Positions 1 through 9,125 of a stretch of DNA of 64,000 nt are shown here, piece by piece; position 1 is the stretch's first letter, and each line of letters starts with the position of its first letter. The position numbers and the translations under genes are program-made. This DNA is from an uncultured Pelagibacteraceae bacterium (lineage in GTDB: Bacteria; Pseudomonadota; Alphaproteobacteria; Pelagibacterales; Pelagibacteraceae): contig CABZXO010000007.1 in assembly GCA_902529645.1 (NCBI GenBank), forward strand, positions 1 through 64,000. The letters run 5' to 3'. The notes beneath the pieces were generated by a model. It was not told where the DNA came from, ran no database searches, and worked only from the letters and a program-made list of their open reading frames with translations.

Positions 1-116
1 TTAATTAAAAAGCTAAGATTTTTAGAATTTAACTTGTTTAAATTTTTTTCTAAAAGATTATTAATAAAATTACTAATGGTTTTTAAATATTTTACAAAAA
101 AATTTGTTTTGCTCAT
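1..116 (-). CDS. Unknown protein, N-terminal fragment (runs off the window edge)
   Basis: An open frame of 38 codons starts with ATG at 116 and runs out of the left edge without a stop. It encodes a Lys/Asn/Phe-rich segment beginning MSKTNFFVKYLKTI. It lies divergent from uvrD with about 34 bases between the two starts. I do not recognise the family from this fragment. The frame is short enough to be chance in AT-rich DNA, but genes are packed tightly here, and a gene facing away from uvrD would explain the leader. Confidence 0.4.
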   Translation of the reverse strand, partial: MSKTNFFVKYLKTISNFINNLLEKNLNKLNSKNLSFLI

Positions 117-150
117 AACAATCAAGAAAGCTTATAAAGTATTATTTTGA

Positions 151-2187
151 ATGATAAACAAAGATTATTTAAAAAATTTAAATCATGCCCAAAAAGAAGC
201 TGTTCTGCATCTAGATGGCCCCCTTTTAATTGTAGCTGGAGCTGGATCTGGAAAAACAAAAGTTTTAACTTCTAGAATAGCTAATATTATTAAAGAAAAA
301 AAGGCATTTCCAAATCAAATCTTAGCTGTCACATTTACTAATAAAGCTGCTAAAGAAATGCAAAATCGAGTGAGCAAAATTCTTGGCTCTACTGCAGTTG
401 GACTTTCATGGCTTGGTACATTTCACTCAATTTGTGCAAAATTATTAAGAAAACATGCATCTGCTGCAAATCTTAATTCTAATTTTACAATTGTGGATTC
501 AGATGATCAAATCAGACTTATCAAAAATATTTGTAAAGCTGAAAATATTGATATCAAACAGTTGTCACCAAGATTTATATTAGCAATAATTGATCGCTGG
601 AAAAATAAAGGATTTTATCCCAACGAAGTGCTAATAAACAAAAAAGATCTTTATGAAAAAACAATTCTTCCACTATATAAAATTTATCAACAAAAATTAA
701 CTGACCTTAATTCTTGTGACTTTGGAGACCTTATCTTGCACACTGTAAAAATTTTAGAATTCAATTCAGATATAAGAGAAATCTATTCAAAAAATTTTAA
801 ATATATACTTGTTGATGAATATCAAGATACAAATTTTATACAAAGTAAATGGCTTAATCTTTTATCAGAAAAAAATAAAAATATTTGCTGTGTTGGTGAT
901 GACGATCAATCTATTTATAGCTGGAGAGGTGCAGAGATAAAAAATTTTTTAGAATTTGATCAAGTTTATGAAAATACAAAAGTAATTAGATTAGAACAAA
1001 ATTATAGATCTTCACAAAATATTTTATCTGTAGCTTCAAATCTTATTTCCAAGAATCAAAATAGAGTTGGTAAGACCTTAATTACTACTAAAGAAGAAGG
1101 AGATTTAGTTCAATTAAACTGTTTTAAAAACGGTAAAGATGAAGCAATTGGAATTTCAGACGAAATAGAAAAAAAAATAAAAAAAAAATATTCCTATAAT
1201 AATATTGCGATACTTGTGAGAGCTATTTTTCAAACACGTGAGTTTGAGGAACGCTTTCTTAAAATTGGCATGCCTTATAGAATATTAGGTGGAACAAAAT
1301 TTTATGAAAGAGCAGAAATCAAAGATTGTATTGCATATCTGAGATTAATTTACCAGGAAAAGGATGATCTTGCTTTTGAAAGAATTGTAAATAATCCAAA
1401 ACGATCTATAGGCGACAATACTTTAAAAAATATTTATGAGTTTGCAAAAGAAAATAACTTAAATTTAAAGCAAGCGTCAATTAAAATGCTTGAACAAAAT
1501 TTAATTAAACCAAAAGCTAAAATTGGTTTAAGTTTTTTCCTTAACTCATTAGCTAAGTGGAAAAATGATTTATTAATAAAAAAAATAAATCATATAAAAT
1601 TACTACAAATTGTCTTGGATGAATCTGGATACTCTGCAATGTTAAAAAATAAAAAAGATATTGATAATGAGAACAGATTGGAAAACATCAAAGAATTATT
1701 AAGTGCTATGAAAGAATTTGATAATTTAGAAAGTTTTTTAGAACATGTATCTTTAGCAACTTCAGTAGATCAAGAATGGGAAGGAGAAAAGATTAGCATG
1801 ATGACTATGCATGCGGCTAAGGGATTAGAGTTTGATGTTGTTTTTCTTCCAGGATGGGAGGAAGGATTGTTTCCACATCAAAAATCTATTGAAGAAAAAG
1901 GTCAAAATGGCTTGGAAGAAGAGAGACGTTTAGCTTATGTTGGAATTACTAGGGCAAAGAAAAAAGCTATAATATCATTTTCAATGAACAGATTTTATCA
2001 AGGAGATTGGATAGACAGTATGGCATCAAGATTTATAGATGAATTACCGCAAAAAAACTTAGAGAAAAACTCATTTTTTGAAGAAGAAATAAATAATGAC
2101 GATGATTTTGAGTTTAATCAAGATTTTGAAATTGAAGAAGGTACCAGAAGTCCAGGATGGATAAGATATCAAAAAAGAATAAAATGA
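151..2187 (+). CDS. uvrD: UvrD/PcrA-type superfamily 1 DNA helicase
   Basis: ATP-dependent 3'-5' DNA helicase of nucleotide excision and mismatch repair, acting in the cytoplasm. The 678-residue protein is close to family length. The Walker A motif AGAGSGKT lies at residues 29-36, the motif II sequence VDEYQDT near 222, and GDDDQSIYSWRG is motif III. Motif VI is TRAKK in the C-terminal helicase domain (EEERRLAYVGITRAKK). The C-terminus is short and acidic, as in PcrA/UvrD proteins. The ATG at 151 follows a TGA in the preceding sequence. The stop overlaps the next gene's start as ATGA, suggesting co-translation with the aminopeptidase. UvrB and UvrC are also in the window, so the excision-repair set is partly present. 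Confidence 0.96.
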   Translation: MINKDYLKNLNHAQKEAVLHLDGPLLIVAGAGSGKTKVLTSRIANIIKEKKAFPNQILAVTFTNKAAKEMQNRVSKILGSTAVGLSWLGTFHSICAKLLRKHASAANLNSNFTIVDSDDQIRLIKNICKAENIDIKQLSPRFILAIIDRWKNKGFYPNEVLINKKDLYEKTILPLYKIYQQKLTDLNSCDFGDLILHTVKILEFNSDIREIYSKNFKYILVDEYQDTNFIQSKWLNLLSEKNKNICCVGDDDQSIYSWRGAEIKNFLEFDQVYENTKVIRLEQNYRSSQNILSVASNLISKNQNRVGKTLITTKEEGDLVQLNCFKNGKDEAIGISDEIEKKIKKKYSYNNIAILVRAIFQTREFEERFLKIGMPYRILGGTKFYERAEIKDCIAYLRLIYQEKDDLAFERIVNNPKRSIGDNTLKNIYEFAKENNLNLKQASIKMLEQNLIKPKAKIGLSFFLNSLAKWKNDLLIKKINHIKLLQIVLDESGYSAMLKNKKDIDNENRLENIKELLSAMKEFDNLESFLEHVSLATSVDQEWEGEKISMMTMHAAKGLEFDVVFLPGWEEGLFPHQKSIEEKGQNGLEEERRLAYVGITRAKKKAIISFSMNRFYQGDWIDSMASRFIDELPQKNLEKNSFFEEEINNDDDFEFNQDFEIEEGTRSPGWIRYQKRIK

Positions 2188-3878
2188 AACATTATATTAA
2201 AATATTAAGAAACAAATTTGAAAAATATAAAATTGATGGCTATGTAATTCCAAAAAATGACGATTATTTTACAGAATATTCAAAATTAAATCGACTAGAG
2301 GTCATTTCAAACTTTAGCGGATCTGCCGGTTTGGCCATAATTCTTAAAAATAAAAATTATTTGTTTACTGATGGAAGATATACAATTCAAAGTAAAATTG
2401 AGAGTGGAAAAAATTTTAAAATTTATGGATTTGAAAAATTAATAAATTGCAGTTTATTTAAAAATCTTACACTTGGCGTAGATCCAAAGTTATTTACCAA
2501 TACTCAAATTAAAAATTATTTTTTAAAACATAATAAAATAAAATATGTTGAAAAAAATCTAATTGATGAAATTAAAAAACAGAAAGAACATACTTCTATC
2601 CCATTTTTTTCTTTAGATAAAAATATTGTTGGTGAAAGTATAAATTCTAAATTAAATAAAATAACCAAATACTTAAAAAAAAATAAATCTGATCATATTT
2701 TTATCAGTGCACCAGAAAACGTGGCGTGGACTTTAAATTTACGAGGTGGAGATGGCCCCAACAGTCCAATTCCTAATTCAAGATTGATAGTTAGTAAATC
2801 AAAAAAAATACTACTTATAAGTAGTCTTAAAAAGTGTAAGCAATTATTAAAAAATAAAATTATAAAAGAAAACGAATTTTTAGATGTAAATACTTTACCA
2901 AGTAAAATACTACATCTTAAGGGAAAAAACTTTATTGTAGATGATAAATCTTGTTCAATATTTTATGAAAATTTAATTAAATCTAAATTTAATATTATAA
3001 AAAGAGAAGATCCAATTTATTTTTTAAAAGCAATTAAAAATAAAACAGAGATTAACAATATGATTAATGCTCATATCTTAGATGGAGTTGCATTAACGAA
3101 ATTTTTATTTTGGATAAAAAAAATTAATAAAAAAAAAATTACAGAAGTAGAAGCAGCTAAGAAATTAGAAAATTTTAGAAAATTAAATAAAAACTTTCTC
3201 TATCCTAGTTTTGACACAATAGCAGGATCAGGCAAAAATGGTGCTATTGTGCATTACCGTGCAGAAAAAGAAAAATGCAGAACTATTAATAGAAATGATA
3301 TTTTCCTATGTGACTCAGGTGGACAATATAAATATGGAACAACTGATGTCACAAGAACAATATGTTTTTCAAAACAGAAATATAGTATCAAAAATATTTT
3401 CACAAAAGTATTAAAAGGCCACATTGCTGTCGCTACGACTGATATTAATAAAGATGACACAGGAAAAAAAATTGACAAAAGAGCGAGAAAATTTTTAAAT
3501 AAAAGTAATCTAGATTATGCGCATGGTACAGGGCACGGTGTGGGTTTTTTTCTTAATGTTCATGAAGGACCTCAATCTATTACAAAAATAAATACAGTGA
3601 AAATAAGAGAAGGTATGATTTTAAGTAATGAACCTGGGTATTATAAAACCAATGAATATGGAATTAGGATTGAAAATTTAGTTTATGTTAAAAAAATAAA
3701 AAAAAATTTGACATTTCAAAATTTAACAATGGCACCTATAGAGAAAGATTTAATAAATTTTGATTTATTAACAATTGATGAGAAAAACTACCTGTTTAAA
3801 TATCATTTAGAAGTTTATTCAAAGATATCAAAATTTTTAAATCCAAATGAGAGGAACTGGCTAGCTACTTTTATTTAG
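2184..3878 (+). CDS. pepP: Xaa-Pro aminopeptidase (M24B family)
   Basis: Cytoplasmic metallopeptidase that removes an N-terminal residue preceding proline. It has the creatinase-type N-terminal domain and a C-terminal pita-bread catalytic domain. The metal ligands can be seen: Asp in LCDSGGQ, Asp in TTDVTRT, His in HGTGHGVG, Glu in NEPGYY and Glu in GIRIEN. I place the start at 2184, where ATGA overlaps the uvrD stop; a longer frame begins at 2157 but would lie inside uvrD. The protein is then 564 residues, close to the long aminopeptidase P group (about 600). The symbol is by family; an E. coli PepP orthologue would be shorter. Its 3' end overlaps convergent ligA by 18 bases. Confidence 0.9.
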   Translation: MKHYIKILRNKFEKYKIDGYVIPKNDDYFTEYSKLNRLEVISNFSGSAGLAIILKNKNYLFTDGRYTIQSKIESGKNFKIYGFEKLINCSLFKNLTLGVDPKLFTNTQIKNYFLKHNKIKYVEKNLIDEIKKQKEHTSIPFFSLDKNIVGESINSKLNKITKYLKKNKSDHIFISAPENVAWTLNLRGGDGPNSPIPNSRLIVSKSKKILLISSLKKCKQLLKNKIIKENEFLDVNTLPSKILHLKGKNFIVDDKSCSIFYENLIKSKFNIIKREDPIYFLKAIKNKTEINNMINAHILDGVALTKFLFWIKKINKKKITEVEAAKKLENFRKLNKNFLYPSFDTIAGSGKNGAIVHYRAEKEKCRTINRNDIFLCDSGGQYKYGTTDVTRTICFSKQKYSIKNIFTKVLKGHIAVATTDINKDDTGKKIDKRARKFLNKSNLDYAHGTGHGVGFFLNVHEGPQSITKINTVKIREGMILSNEPGYYKTNEYGIRIENLVYVKKIKKNLTFQNLTMAPIEKDLINFDLLTIDEKNYLFKYHLEVYSKISKFLNPNERNWLATFI

Positions 3879-5900
3879 CATTTTCAAAAACTCACCTTGG
3901 TCAATTATTTTTATATTTAACTGTTTGGCATAATCTATTTTTTTTTTAGTTGGTTTTTCACCAATAATTAAGAAATTTAGTTTTTTTGATACACTGCTAA
4001 TTGTTTTTCCAGAATTTTCTTCGATTAAAGATTTAACTTCAGCCCTACTAATTCCGTTTAATTTCCCAGTAACTAAAAAAGTCTTATTATTTAATAAACC
4101 GTCATCTGAATTTTGAATAGCATTTTTAATTAACAAAACTTTTTCCAATTCATTTAAAACTTTTATATTAGCTTCATTTGAAAAAAAACTTTTAATTGAA
4201 CTTACTTGTGTTTCACCAATTCCATCAATATTTAGCATATCATCATAATCAATTTGTTTAGATAAATTTTTAAATTTTGAAAACGATACAAAATGTTTAG
4301 ACAATAATTTTGCATTTTCTAAACCTATATGTCTTATTCCCAGAGAAAATATAAATCTTTCTAAAGAAATATTTTTTTTTTGATCGATTGAATACTTTAA
4401 ATTTTTAACAGAAAGTTTCCCCCAGCCATCTAAATTCTCAATTTTTGAAAAATTTAAATTAAAAATATCTTGAGGATATTTAATTAATTTTAATTTCCAA
4501 AAATTTTCAACTATTTTTTTTCCAAAGCCATCTATATTAAATGCTTCTTTTGAAACAAAATGTTTTAATTTTTCAATTGATATTTTATTACAATAATAAC
4601 CTTCACTAGAGCATCTTCTTACAGCATCAACTTTTTTTGTTACTTTGTTAAACTCTTTAATTGTTTCTGATCCACATGATGGACAATTTTTTGGGAAAAT
4701 GAATTTTTTTGAATTTTTTGATCTTTTTTGTTTATCTGCTGAAAGTATATGAGGTATTACATCGCCAGCTCTTTCTATAACTACTGTATCACCTATTCTA
4801 ATATCTTTTCGGTTAATTTCATCTTCATTGTGTAATGTTGCGTTTGAAACTATAACTCCACCAATATTAATTGGTTGAATTTTTGCAACTGGTGTTAATG
4901 CACCTGTCCTACCTATCTGAATTTCTATATCTAAAATTTTAGAAACTGCTTTGTTGGATGAAAATTTGTGTGCAACAGCCCACCTTGGAGCATTAGCAAC
5001 ATTACCCAATCTTCTTTGCACGGCAAAATCATTCACTTTGTAAACTATTCCGTCTATATCAAAATCCAAATTTGATCTTTTTTTTTCAATTTCATTATAA
5101 TTTTTAATTAAATTTTTAACTCCTGAAATTAATTTATTTAATGGGTTTGTTTTAAATCCCCATTCACTTAATTTTTTAATAAAATCAGATTGATTTTCTA
5201 CTATTAAACCCTTTTCGTATCCAAAAGTGTATGCAATAAATTTTAAAGGTATTTTTTTTGTTTCATTTGGATTTTTTTGTCTTAATGATCCCGATGCTGC
5301 ATTTCTAGGGTTAGCAAATTTTTCACTCATATTTTTAAAATCACTATTTTGAATAAAAACCTCTCCTCTAATATCTATTTCTTTGGGGAAATCTTTTGAT
5401 GAAATTACTTTTGGAATATCATTTATAGTTGCAAGATTTTCCGTTATATCTTCTCCTTCTTTTCCATCTCCTCTTGAAAGTCCTTTGCAAAATTTACCAT
5501 TAACATAAGTCAAAGATGCAGATATCCCATCAATTTTAGGTTCAGCACTATAAGTTAATTCAATATTGTGACTCATTGCTATAAAATTTTTTATCTTTTT
5601 TTCAAAATTTTCAAGATCCTGCTTGCTGAAAGCATTTGATAAAGAAAGCATTGGAATTTTATGAGGTGCTTTTTTGAAATTTTTAGATGGTTTAAATCCA
5701 ACAACTTTTGATGGAGAATTTTCCGATTTTAAAAAGGAGTATTTCTTCTCTAACTCTAAAATTTCTCTTTTGATGATATCATATTTCTGATCATCAATAA
5801 CTGGTTTGCTTTTTTCATAATAATTAAAATTAAATTTTTTAAATAATTTAATTTTTTCTAAATATTTTTCCTGAATTTCTTTTTTTTTCATCTCACTCAA
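3861..5900 (-). CDS. ligA: NAD-dependent DNA ligase
   Basis: Seals nicks during replication and repair using NAD+. Domains in order: Ia region, adenylation domain with the active-site lysine Lys122 in AEPKIDG, OB fold, a four-cysteine zinc finger (CPSC and, after a spacer, the C-SSEGYY-C pair), helix-hairpin-helix repeats (DGFGKK, DGWGKL, DGIGET) and a C-terminal BRCT domain (KTFLVTGKLNG). At 679 residues it is of full length. The ATG at 5900 overlaps the bamD stop by 8 bases; Met4 at 5891 is an alternative. It is the last gene of the leftward array. In many alphaproteobacteria recN lies between bamD and ligA, but it is absent here. Confidence 0.97.
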   Translation of the reverse strand: MSEMKKKEIQEKYLEKIKLFKKFNFNYYEKSKPVIDDQKYDIIKREILELEKKYSFLKSENSPSKVVGFKPSKNFKKAPHKIPMLSLSNAFSKQDLENFEKKIKNFIAMSHNIELTYSAEPKIDGISASLTYVNGKFCKGLSRGDGKEGEDITENLATINDIPKVISSKDFPKEIDIRGEVFIQNSDFKNMSEKFANPRNAASGSLRQKNPNETKKIPLKFIAYTFGYEKGLIVENQSDFIKKLSEWGFKTNPLNKLISGVKNLIKNYNEIEKKRSNLDFDIDGIVYKVNDFAVQRRLGNVANAPRWAVAHKFSSNKAVSKILDIEIQIGRTGALTPVAKIQPINIGGVIVSNATLHNEDEINRKDIRIGDTVVIERAGDVIPHILSADKQKRSKNSKKFIFPKNCPSCGSETIKEFNKVTKKVDAVRRCSSEGYYCNKISIEKLKHFVSKEAFNIDGFGKKIVENFWKLKLIKYPQDIFNLNFSKIENLDGWGKLSVKNLKYSIDQKKNISLERFIFSLGIRHIGLENAKLLSKHFVSFSKFKNLSKQIDYDDMLNIDGIGETQVSSIKSFFSNEANIKVLNELEKVLLIKNAIQNSDDGLLNNKTFLVTGKLNGISRAEVKSLIEENSGKTISSVSKKLNFLIIGEKPTKKKIDYAKQLNIKIIDQGEFLKMLNKSS

Positions 5901-6723
5901 ATAGAGATTTAAATTTATTTATAATAGTTCTGTCTTCTTTTTTTATTTTATCTTTTTTGTAATTTTCATTAAAAACACTGTAAGTATTTTCATACCACAT
6001 AGATGATTGATAATTATAGCCCAACAAAGAGGCATATTTTTTAGCTTCATTTTCTAAACCAAGAATAAAATAAATTTCTACCAATCTATGTAAAGCCTCC
6101 TCAACATAAACTGTAGTATCATAATTATCTATTACAAATTTGAACCTATTAATTGCTGCAATCCACTTTTTTCTATCAAAATAATATCTTCCTACATACA
6201 TTTCTTTAGATGCTAAAATATCGTTTATTAAATCTAATTTAAACTCAGCATCTAATGCAAAATCAGTATCTGGATATTTTTGAATTACCTTTGTAAACAG
6301 CTCTTTAGATTTTGATATGGAGTTTAAATCTTTTTTTTCATCAACAATTTGCTCATAATAGCATAAAGCAAGCAAATAATCTGCATATGCAATATTTTTA
6401 TAATTTGGATAAACTCTTAAAAATCTATTCAATTCGGCTATTGAATCTGCATAATAATTTTGGGAATAGTATGAATAGGCTGCCATTATAGCAGCTCTAG
6501 GAGCTACATCAGATTGTGGGAATAAAATTTCAGCTTCGTTAAATTTCTTTGCAGCGAATAATGCGTCACCTCTTTTCAACTCTTTTAAACCTTCTTTATA
6601 GGCTTCCATCATTTGAAGTTCTATATTTGTTTCAGTTATTATAGATTTTTCAATAGTTTCTTTTGAACAAGAGATAATAAAAATGAGGATAAAAAAAATA
6701 AAAAATAAATTTCTTACAAACAT
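5893..6723 (-). CDS. bamD: Outer membrane assembly lipoprotein BamD
   Basis: Periplasmic lipoprotein of the BAM complex, which inserts beta-barrel proteins into the outer membrane with BamA. The N-terminus is a lipoprotein signal peptide with a lipobox ending at Cys19 (FIISC). The remainder is a set of TPR-like helical repeats with the family pattern, for example AKKFNEAEILFPQSDVAPRA and ELFTKVIQKYPDTDFALDAE. At 276 residues it matches family size. It lies between lpxC and ligA, a familiar alphaproteobacterial position (older name comL). A gap of 48 bases separates it from lpxC. Confidence 0.93.
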   Translation of the reverse strand: MFVRNLFFIFFILIFIISCSKETIEKSIITETNIELQMMEAYKEGLKELKRGDALFAAKKFNEAEILFPQSDVAPRAAIMAAYSYYSQNYYADSIAELNRFLRVYPNYKNIAYADYLLALCYYEQIVDEKKDLNSISKSKELFTKVIQKYPDTDFALDAEFKLDLINDILASKEMYVGRYYFDRKKWIAAINRFKFVIDNYDTTVYVEEALHRLVEIYFILGLENEAKKYASLLGYNYQSSMWYENTYSVFNENYKKDKIKKEDRTIINKFKSLFE

Positions 6724-6771
6724 GTAAGTTTATACTCTTAAATTTTATATTTGAAAAATACTTCTTTAAAA

Positions 6772-7692
6772 TTATGCTATAGATCTAAGTATCTTTCTAT
6801 TAATTAAAGTGTGAGGTAGATTTTTTTCTTTTATTTCTAAAATAGTGAAATTTTCTTCATTTTGAAATACTCTTCTTAAAAGTTGATTTGTAAGATAATG
6901 ACCACCTTGAGAACAAGTTATACTTGCTATGATTCGATAACCAGAAGTATATAAATCACCAATACAGTCTAATATTTTATGATTAACAAATTCTTTCTTA
7001 TTTCTTAAACCACCAGAATTCAAAACCTCTTTATTTTTTACAACAATGGCGTTGTCTAAACTGCCACCTTTTGCTAGACCTTTTTTTTTAATAAATTCGA
7101 TATCCTCATATAAACAGTATGTTCTTGAATTATAAACATTTGAAAGGTCATCTTCATAAACCTTTACTTTATTTCTTTGATTACCAATAACGGTATTTTT
7201 ATATTTTAATTCAAAATCTATATCTAAACTTAAGGTAGAAGGTTTGATTACTATAAATCTTTCTCCATCAGTAAATCTGATCTCTTTATTAATTTTAATA
7301 ATTTTTATTGGAGAGTCACTTGTTTTAACACCTACTTGAATAATTTTTTCTATAAACTGTTTTGCTGACCCATCTAAGATTGGTACTTCTTCATTATCAA
7401 TTTCAATTAATGCATTGTCTATACCTAAACCAAATAATGCTCCCATTAAATGTTCTATTGTTGAAACTTTTACACCAAATTCATTTTCAATTGTTGTATT
7501 TAAAGATGTATTTGTAACATTCATAAAATTTGGATAAACTAAATTGTTAGCTTTTAAGTCAACTCTTTTAAAAACTATTCCGAAATTTGGCTCTGCAGGT
7601 TTTATGCATACATTTACATTAAGTCCGTTATGAAGAGCGATACCGTTAAATGCTACTTTATTTTTAATTGTTTTTTGAGTTAAATACGACAC
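6772..7692 (-). CDS. lpxC: UDP-3-O-acyl-N-acetylglucosamine deacetylase
   Basis: Zinc enzyme for the committed step of lipid A synthesis, so the organism makes a lipopolysaccharide-type outer membrane. The zinc ligands are His81 (STIEHLMGAL), His238 and Asp242 (NHKILDCIGD), and the catalytic His265 is in GGHYL. At 306 residues it is of normal length. The start appears to be GTG at 7692; an ATG two bases upstream is out of frame and quickly stops. It sits downstream of the FtsA-like gene with 64 bases between them, whereas the usual alphaproteobacterial order has ftsZ immediately before lpxC. Confidence 0.96.
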   Translation of the reverse strand: MSYLTQKTIKNKVAFNGIALHNGLNVNVCIKPAEPNFGIVFKRVDLKANNLVYPNFMNVTNTSLNTTIENEFGVKVSTIEHLMGALFGLGIDNALIEIDNEEVPILDGSAKQFIEKIIQVGVKTSDSPIKIIKINKEIRFTDGERFIVIKPSTLSLDIDFELKYKNTVIGNQRNKVKVYEDDLSNVYNSRTYCLYEDIEFIKKKGLAKGGSLDNAIVVKNKEVLNSGGLRNKKEFVNHKILDCIGDLYTSGYRIIASITCSQGGHYLTNQLLRRVFQNEENFTILEIKEKNLPHTLINRKILRSIA

Positions 7693-7756
7693 ATTTGAGT
7701 TCTAATTCGAATTTTAAGAGATTAAAAAACAACAAATGTTACAAGAAAAAACAAAA

Positions 7757-8461
7757 CTAACTAAAAAGTTGAAAAAATTTCTCAAAAAAACCGATTTTTA
7801 CTCTGTTTTTTGGCACTATTTTTACCTCGTGAGGATTTAAACCACTTTGAATTTGAAATGCCATATTAATAAATTTTATTTTTTCATCTTTAAAAAAATT
7901 TTTAATATAATTTTTATCCATAGTTCTAATTATCTTAATTTGATATTTTTTTAGTACATTGTCTAATTCAATAGATAAAGTATTTGGTATAGCTATTAAT
8001 TGGACCTCTAAACAAACTTGATCTCCTTTTAAAATATCTTTAAAAGACTGATAATCAATTCCATCAACTAAATACCTATCAATTATAATATGTATAATAT
8101 TTTGATCTTGGTATCTTTCCTTAAAAATATCTTTTATTTCAACAAGCATACTTTCAAAATACTTTGAATTGAGGTTTTCATCATAATTTTTTTTTGTAAT
8201 GCCTATATTTACATTTAATATTTTGTCACTTTCTAAAATAAGTGTGATATTTTTTATAAATTTTCCAATTAATTTTTCAATTTTAAAAATATTTTCCTCT
8301 AAAAAAGTATTTAAAATATTAAAATCTACTGAATAGACTTTGTTTTCAAATTCAAATTTTTTTTCATATAAACTTTTAAAATTTATAGGATTAAATAAAT
8401 TTATTTCATAACCAGAAGATGAAATAATTAAATATGTCTCAATATCCAGTTCTTTAGTCAT
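7757..8461 (-). CDS. Shortened FtsA-like division protein (SHS2-type part plus amphipathic tail)
   Basis: Probable divergent FtsA, by position (ftsQ-ftsA slot) and weak sequence pattern. Residues 1-85 fit the start of the FtsA actin-like 1A region. Residues 86-190 fit the 1C/SHS2 subdomain: the stretch IIHIIIDRYLVDGID resembles the FtsA pattern HVIPQEY-x-DG, followed by a V-L-I-type strand and a helix. Residues 223-234 (IGFFEKFFQLFS) look like the C-terminal amphipathic membrane helix that tethers FtsA. What is missing is the rest: no phosphate-1, phosphate-2 or adenosine motifs (no DIGGGT-like sequence), and 234 residues against about 410-440. The frame is intact, with ATG at 8461 overlapping ftsQ by 8 bases, so it does not look like a decayed pseudogene. 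Similarity was judged by eye and needs a profile search. Confidence 0.55.
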   Translation of the reverse strand: MTKELDIETYLIISSSGYEINLFNPINFKSLYEKKFEFENKVYSVDFNILNTFLEENIFKIEKLIGKFIKNITLILESDKILNVNIGITKKNYDENLNSKYFESMLVEIKDIFKERYQDQNIIHIIIDRYLVDGIDYQSFKDILKGDQVCLEVQLIAIPNTLSIELDNVLKKYQIKIIRTMDKNYIKNFFKDEKIKFINMAFQIQSGLNPHEVKIVPKNRVKIGFFEKFFQLFS

Positions 8462-9125
8462 TTAAAATTATTTGATTTTTTACTCTTGCATCAATTATTT
8501 TGGTATTCTTAAAATTTTCATCTCCCATAAGTACAAACACATCATTTAAAGTTTCTTTTGAAAAATTTTTAGATAATTTTATTATAGTATTATCTTTTAA
8601 CTCAATATCCCACCTTTTTGATTTAAAAAAAAATAACGATTTAATTCTTTCATATTTAATTTCAGACTCATCCAAAATTTTTTTAAAATCAAAAAAATCA
8701 TTTATATCTGGTTTTCCAAAAATATATGGCAATTCTTTATTTAAGGAATTTAGATAGGATAACTTTCCATTTGAACCAATATAATAAATTTTATTTTCAT
8801 GATTTATTTTCGCTAAAAAAATAGTTTTTTCAATTTTTATATCCAGTGTAGATGGATAATTTTTAAAAATTCTATAATTTTCAATCATGGCATTTTCTTC
8901 TAAAATTTTTGAAATTTTGTTTCTATTTAAAAAAAAAATACTATCTAAATTTAAATCTCTAATATTCTTAATTAAGAGTTTATTATTATATTCATTCAAT
9001 CCATGAATATTTATATCTTTGATTGCATAAAATTTTAAATTGTCTAAATTGATATTATTAATTGAACCAACGGTAATTAATAAAAAAAAATAAATTAAAA
9101 TTTTTTTACTTTTTCTTTGATGCAT
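8454..9125 (-). CDS. ftsQ: Cell division protein FtsQ
   Basis: Bitopic inner-membrane divisome protein linking FtsA/FtsZ-dependent assembly to FtsL/FtsB and FtsI/FtsW. A short basic cytoplasmic start (MHQRKSKK) is followed by one hydrophobic segment at about residues 9-25, then a POTRA domain (AIKDINIHGLNEYNN...) and the FtsQ beta domain (YPSTLDIKIEKTIFLAKI; GKLSYLN). At 223 residues it is shorter than most family members. Position between ddl and the FtsA-like gene supports the call. The ATG at 9125 lies inside the ddl 3' end, a 20-base overlap. Confidence 0.85.
   Translation of the reverse strand: MHQRKSKKILIYFFLLITVGSINNINLDNLKFYAIKDINIHGLNEYNNKLLIKNIRDLNLDSIFFLNRNKISKILEENAMIENYRIFKNYPSTLDIKIEKTIFLAKINHENKIYYIGSNGKLSYLNSLNKELPYIFGKPDINDFFDFKKILDESEIKYERIKSLFFFKSKRWDIELKDNTIIKLSKNFSKETLNDVFVLMGDENFKNTKIIDARVKNQIILND

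Noticed and set aside
7704-7713. AATTCGAATT palindrome between the FtsA-like gene and lpxC
   Set aside because: Ten bases of AT-rich palindrome occur easily by chance, and no run of T or promoter pairing accompanies it.
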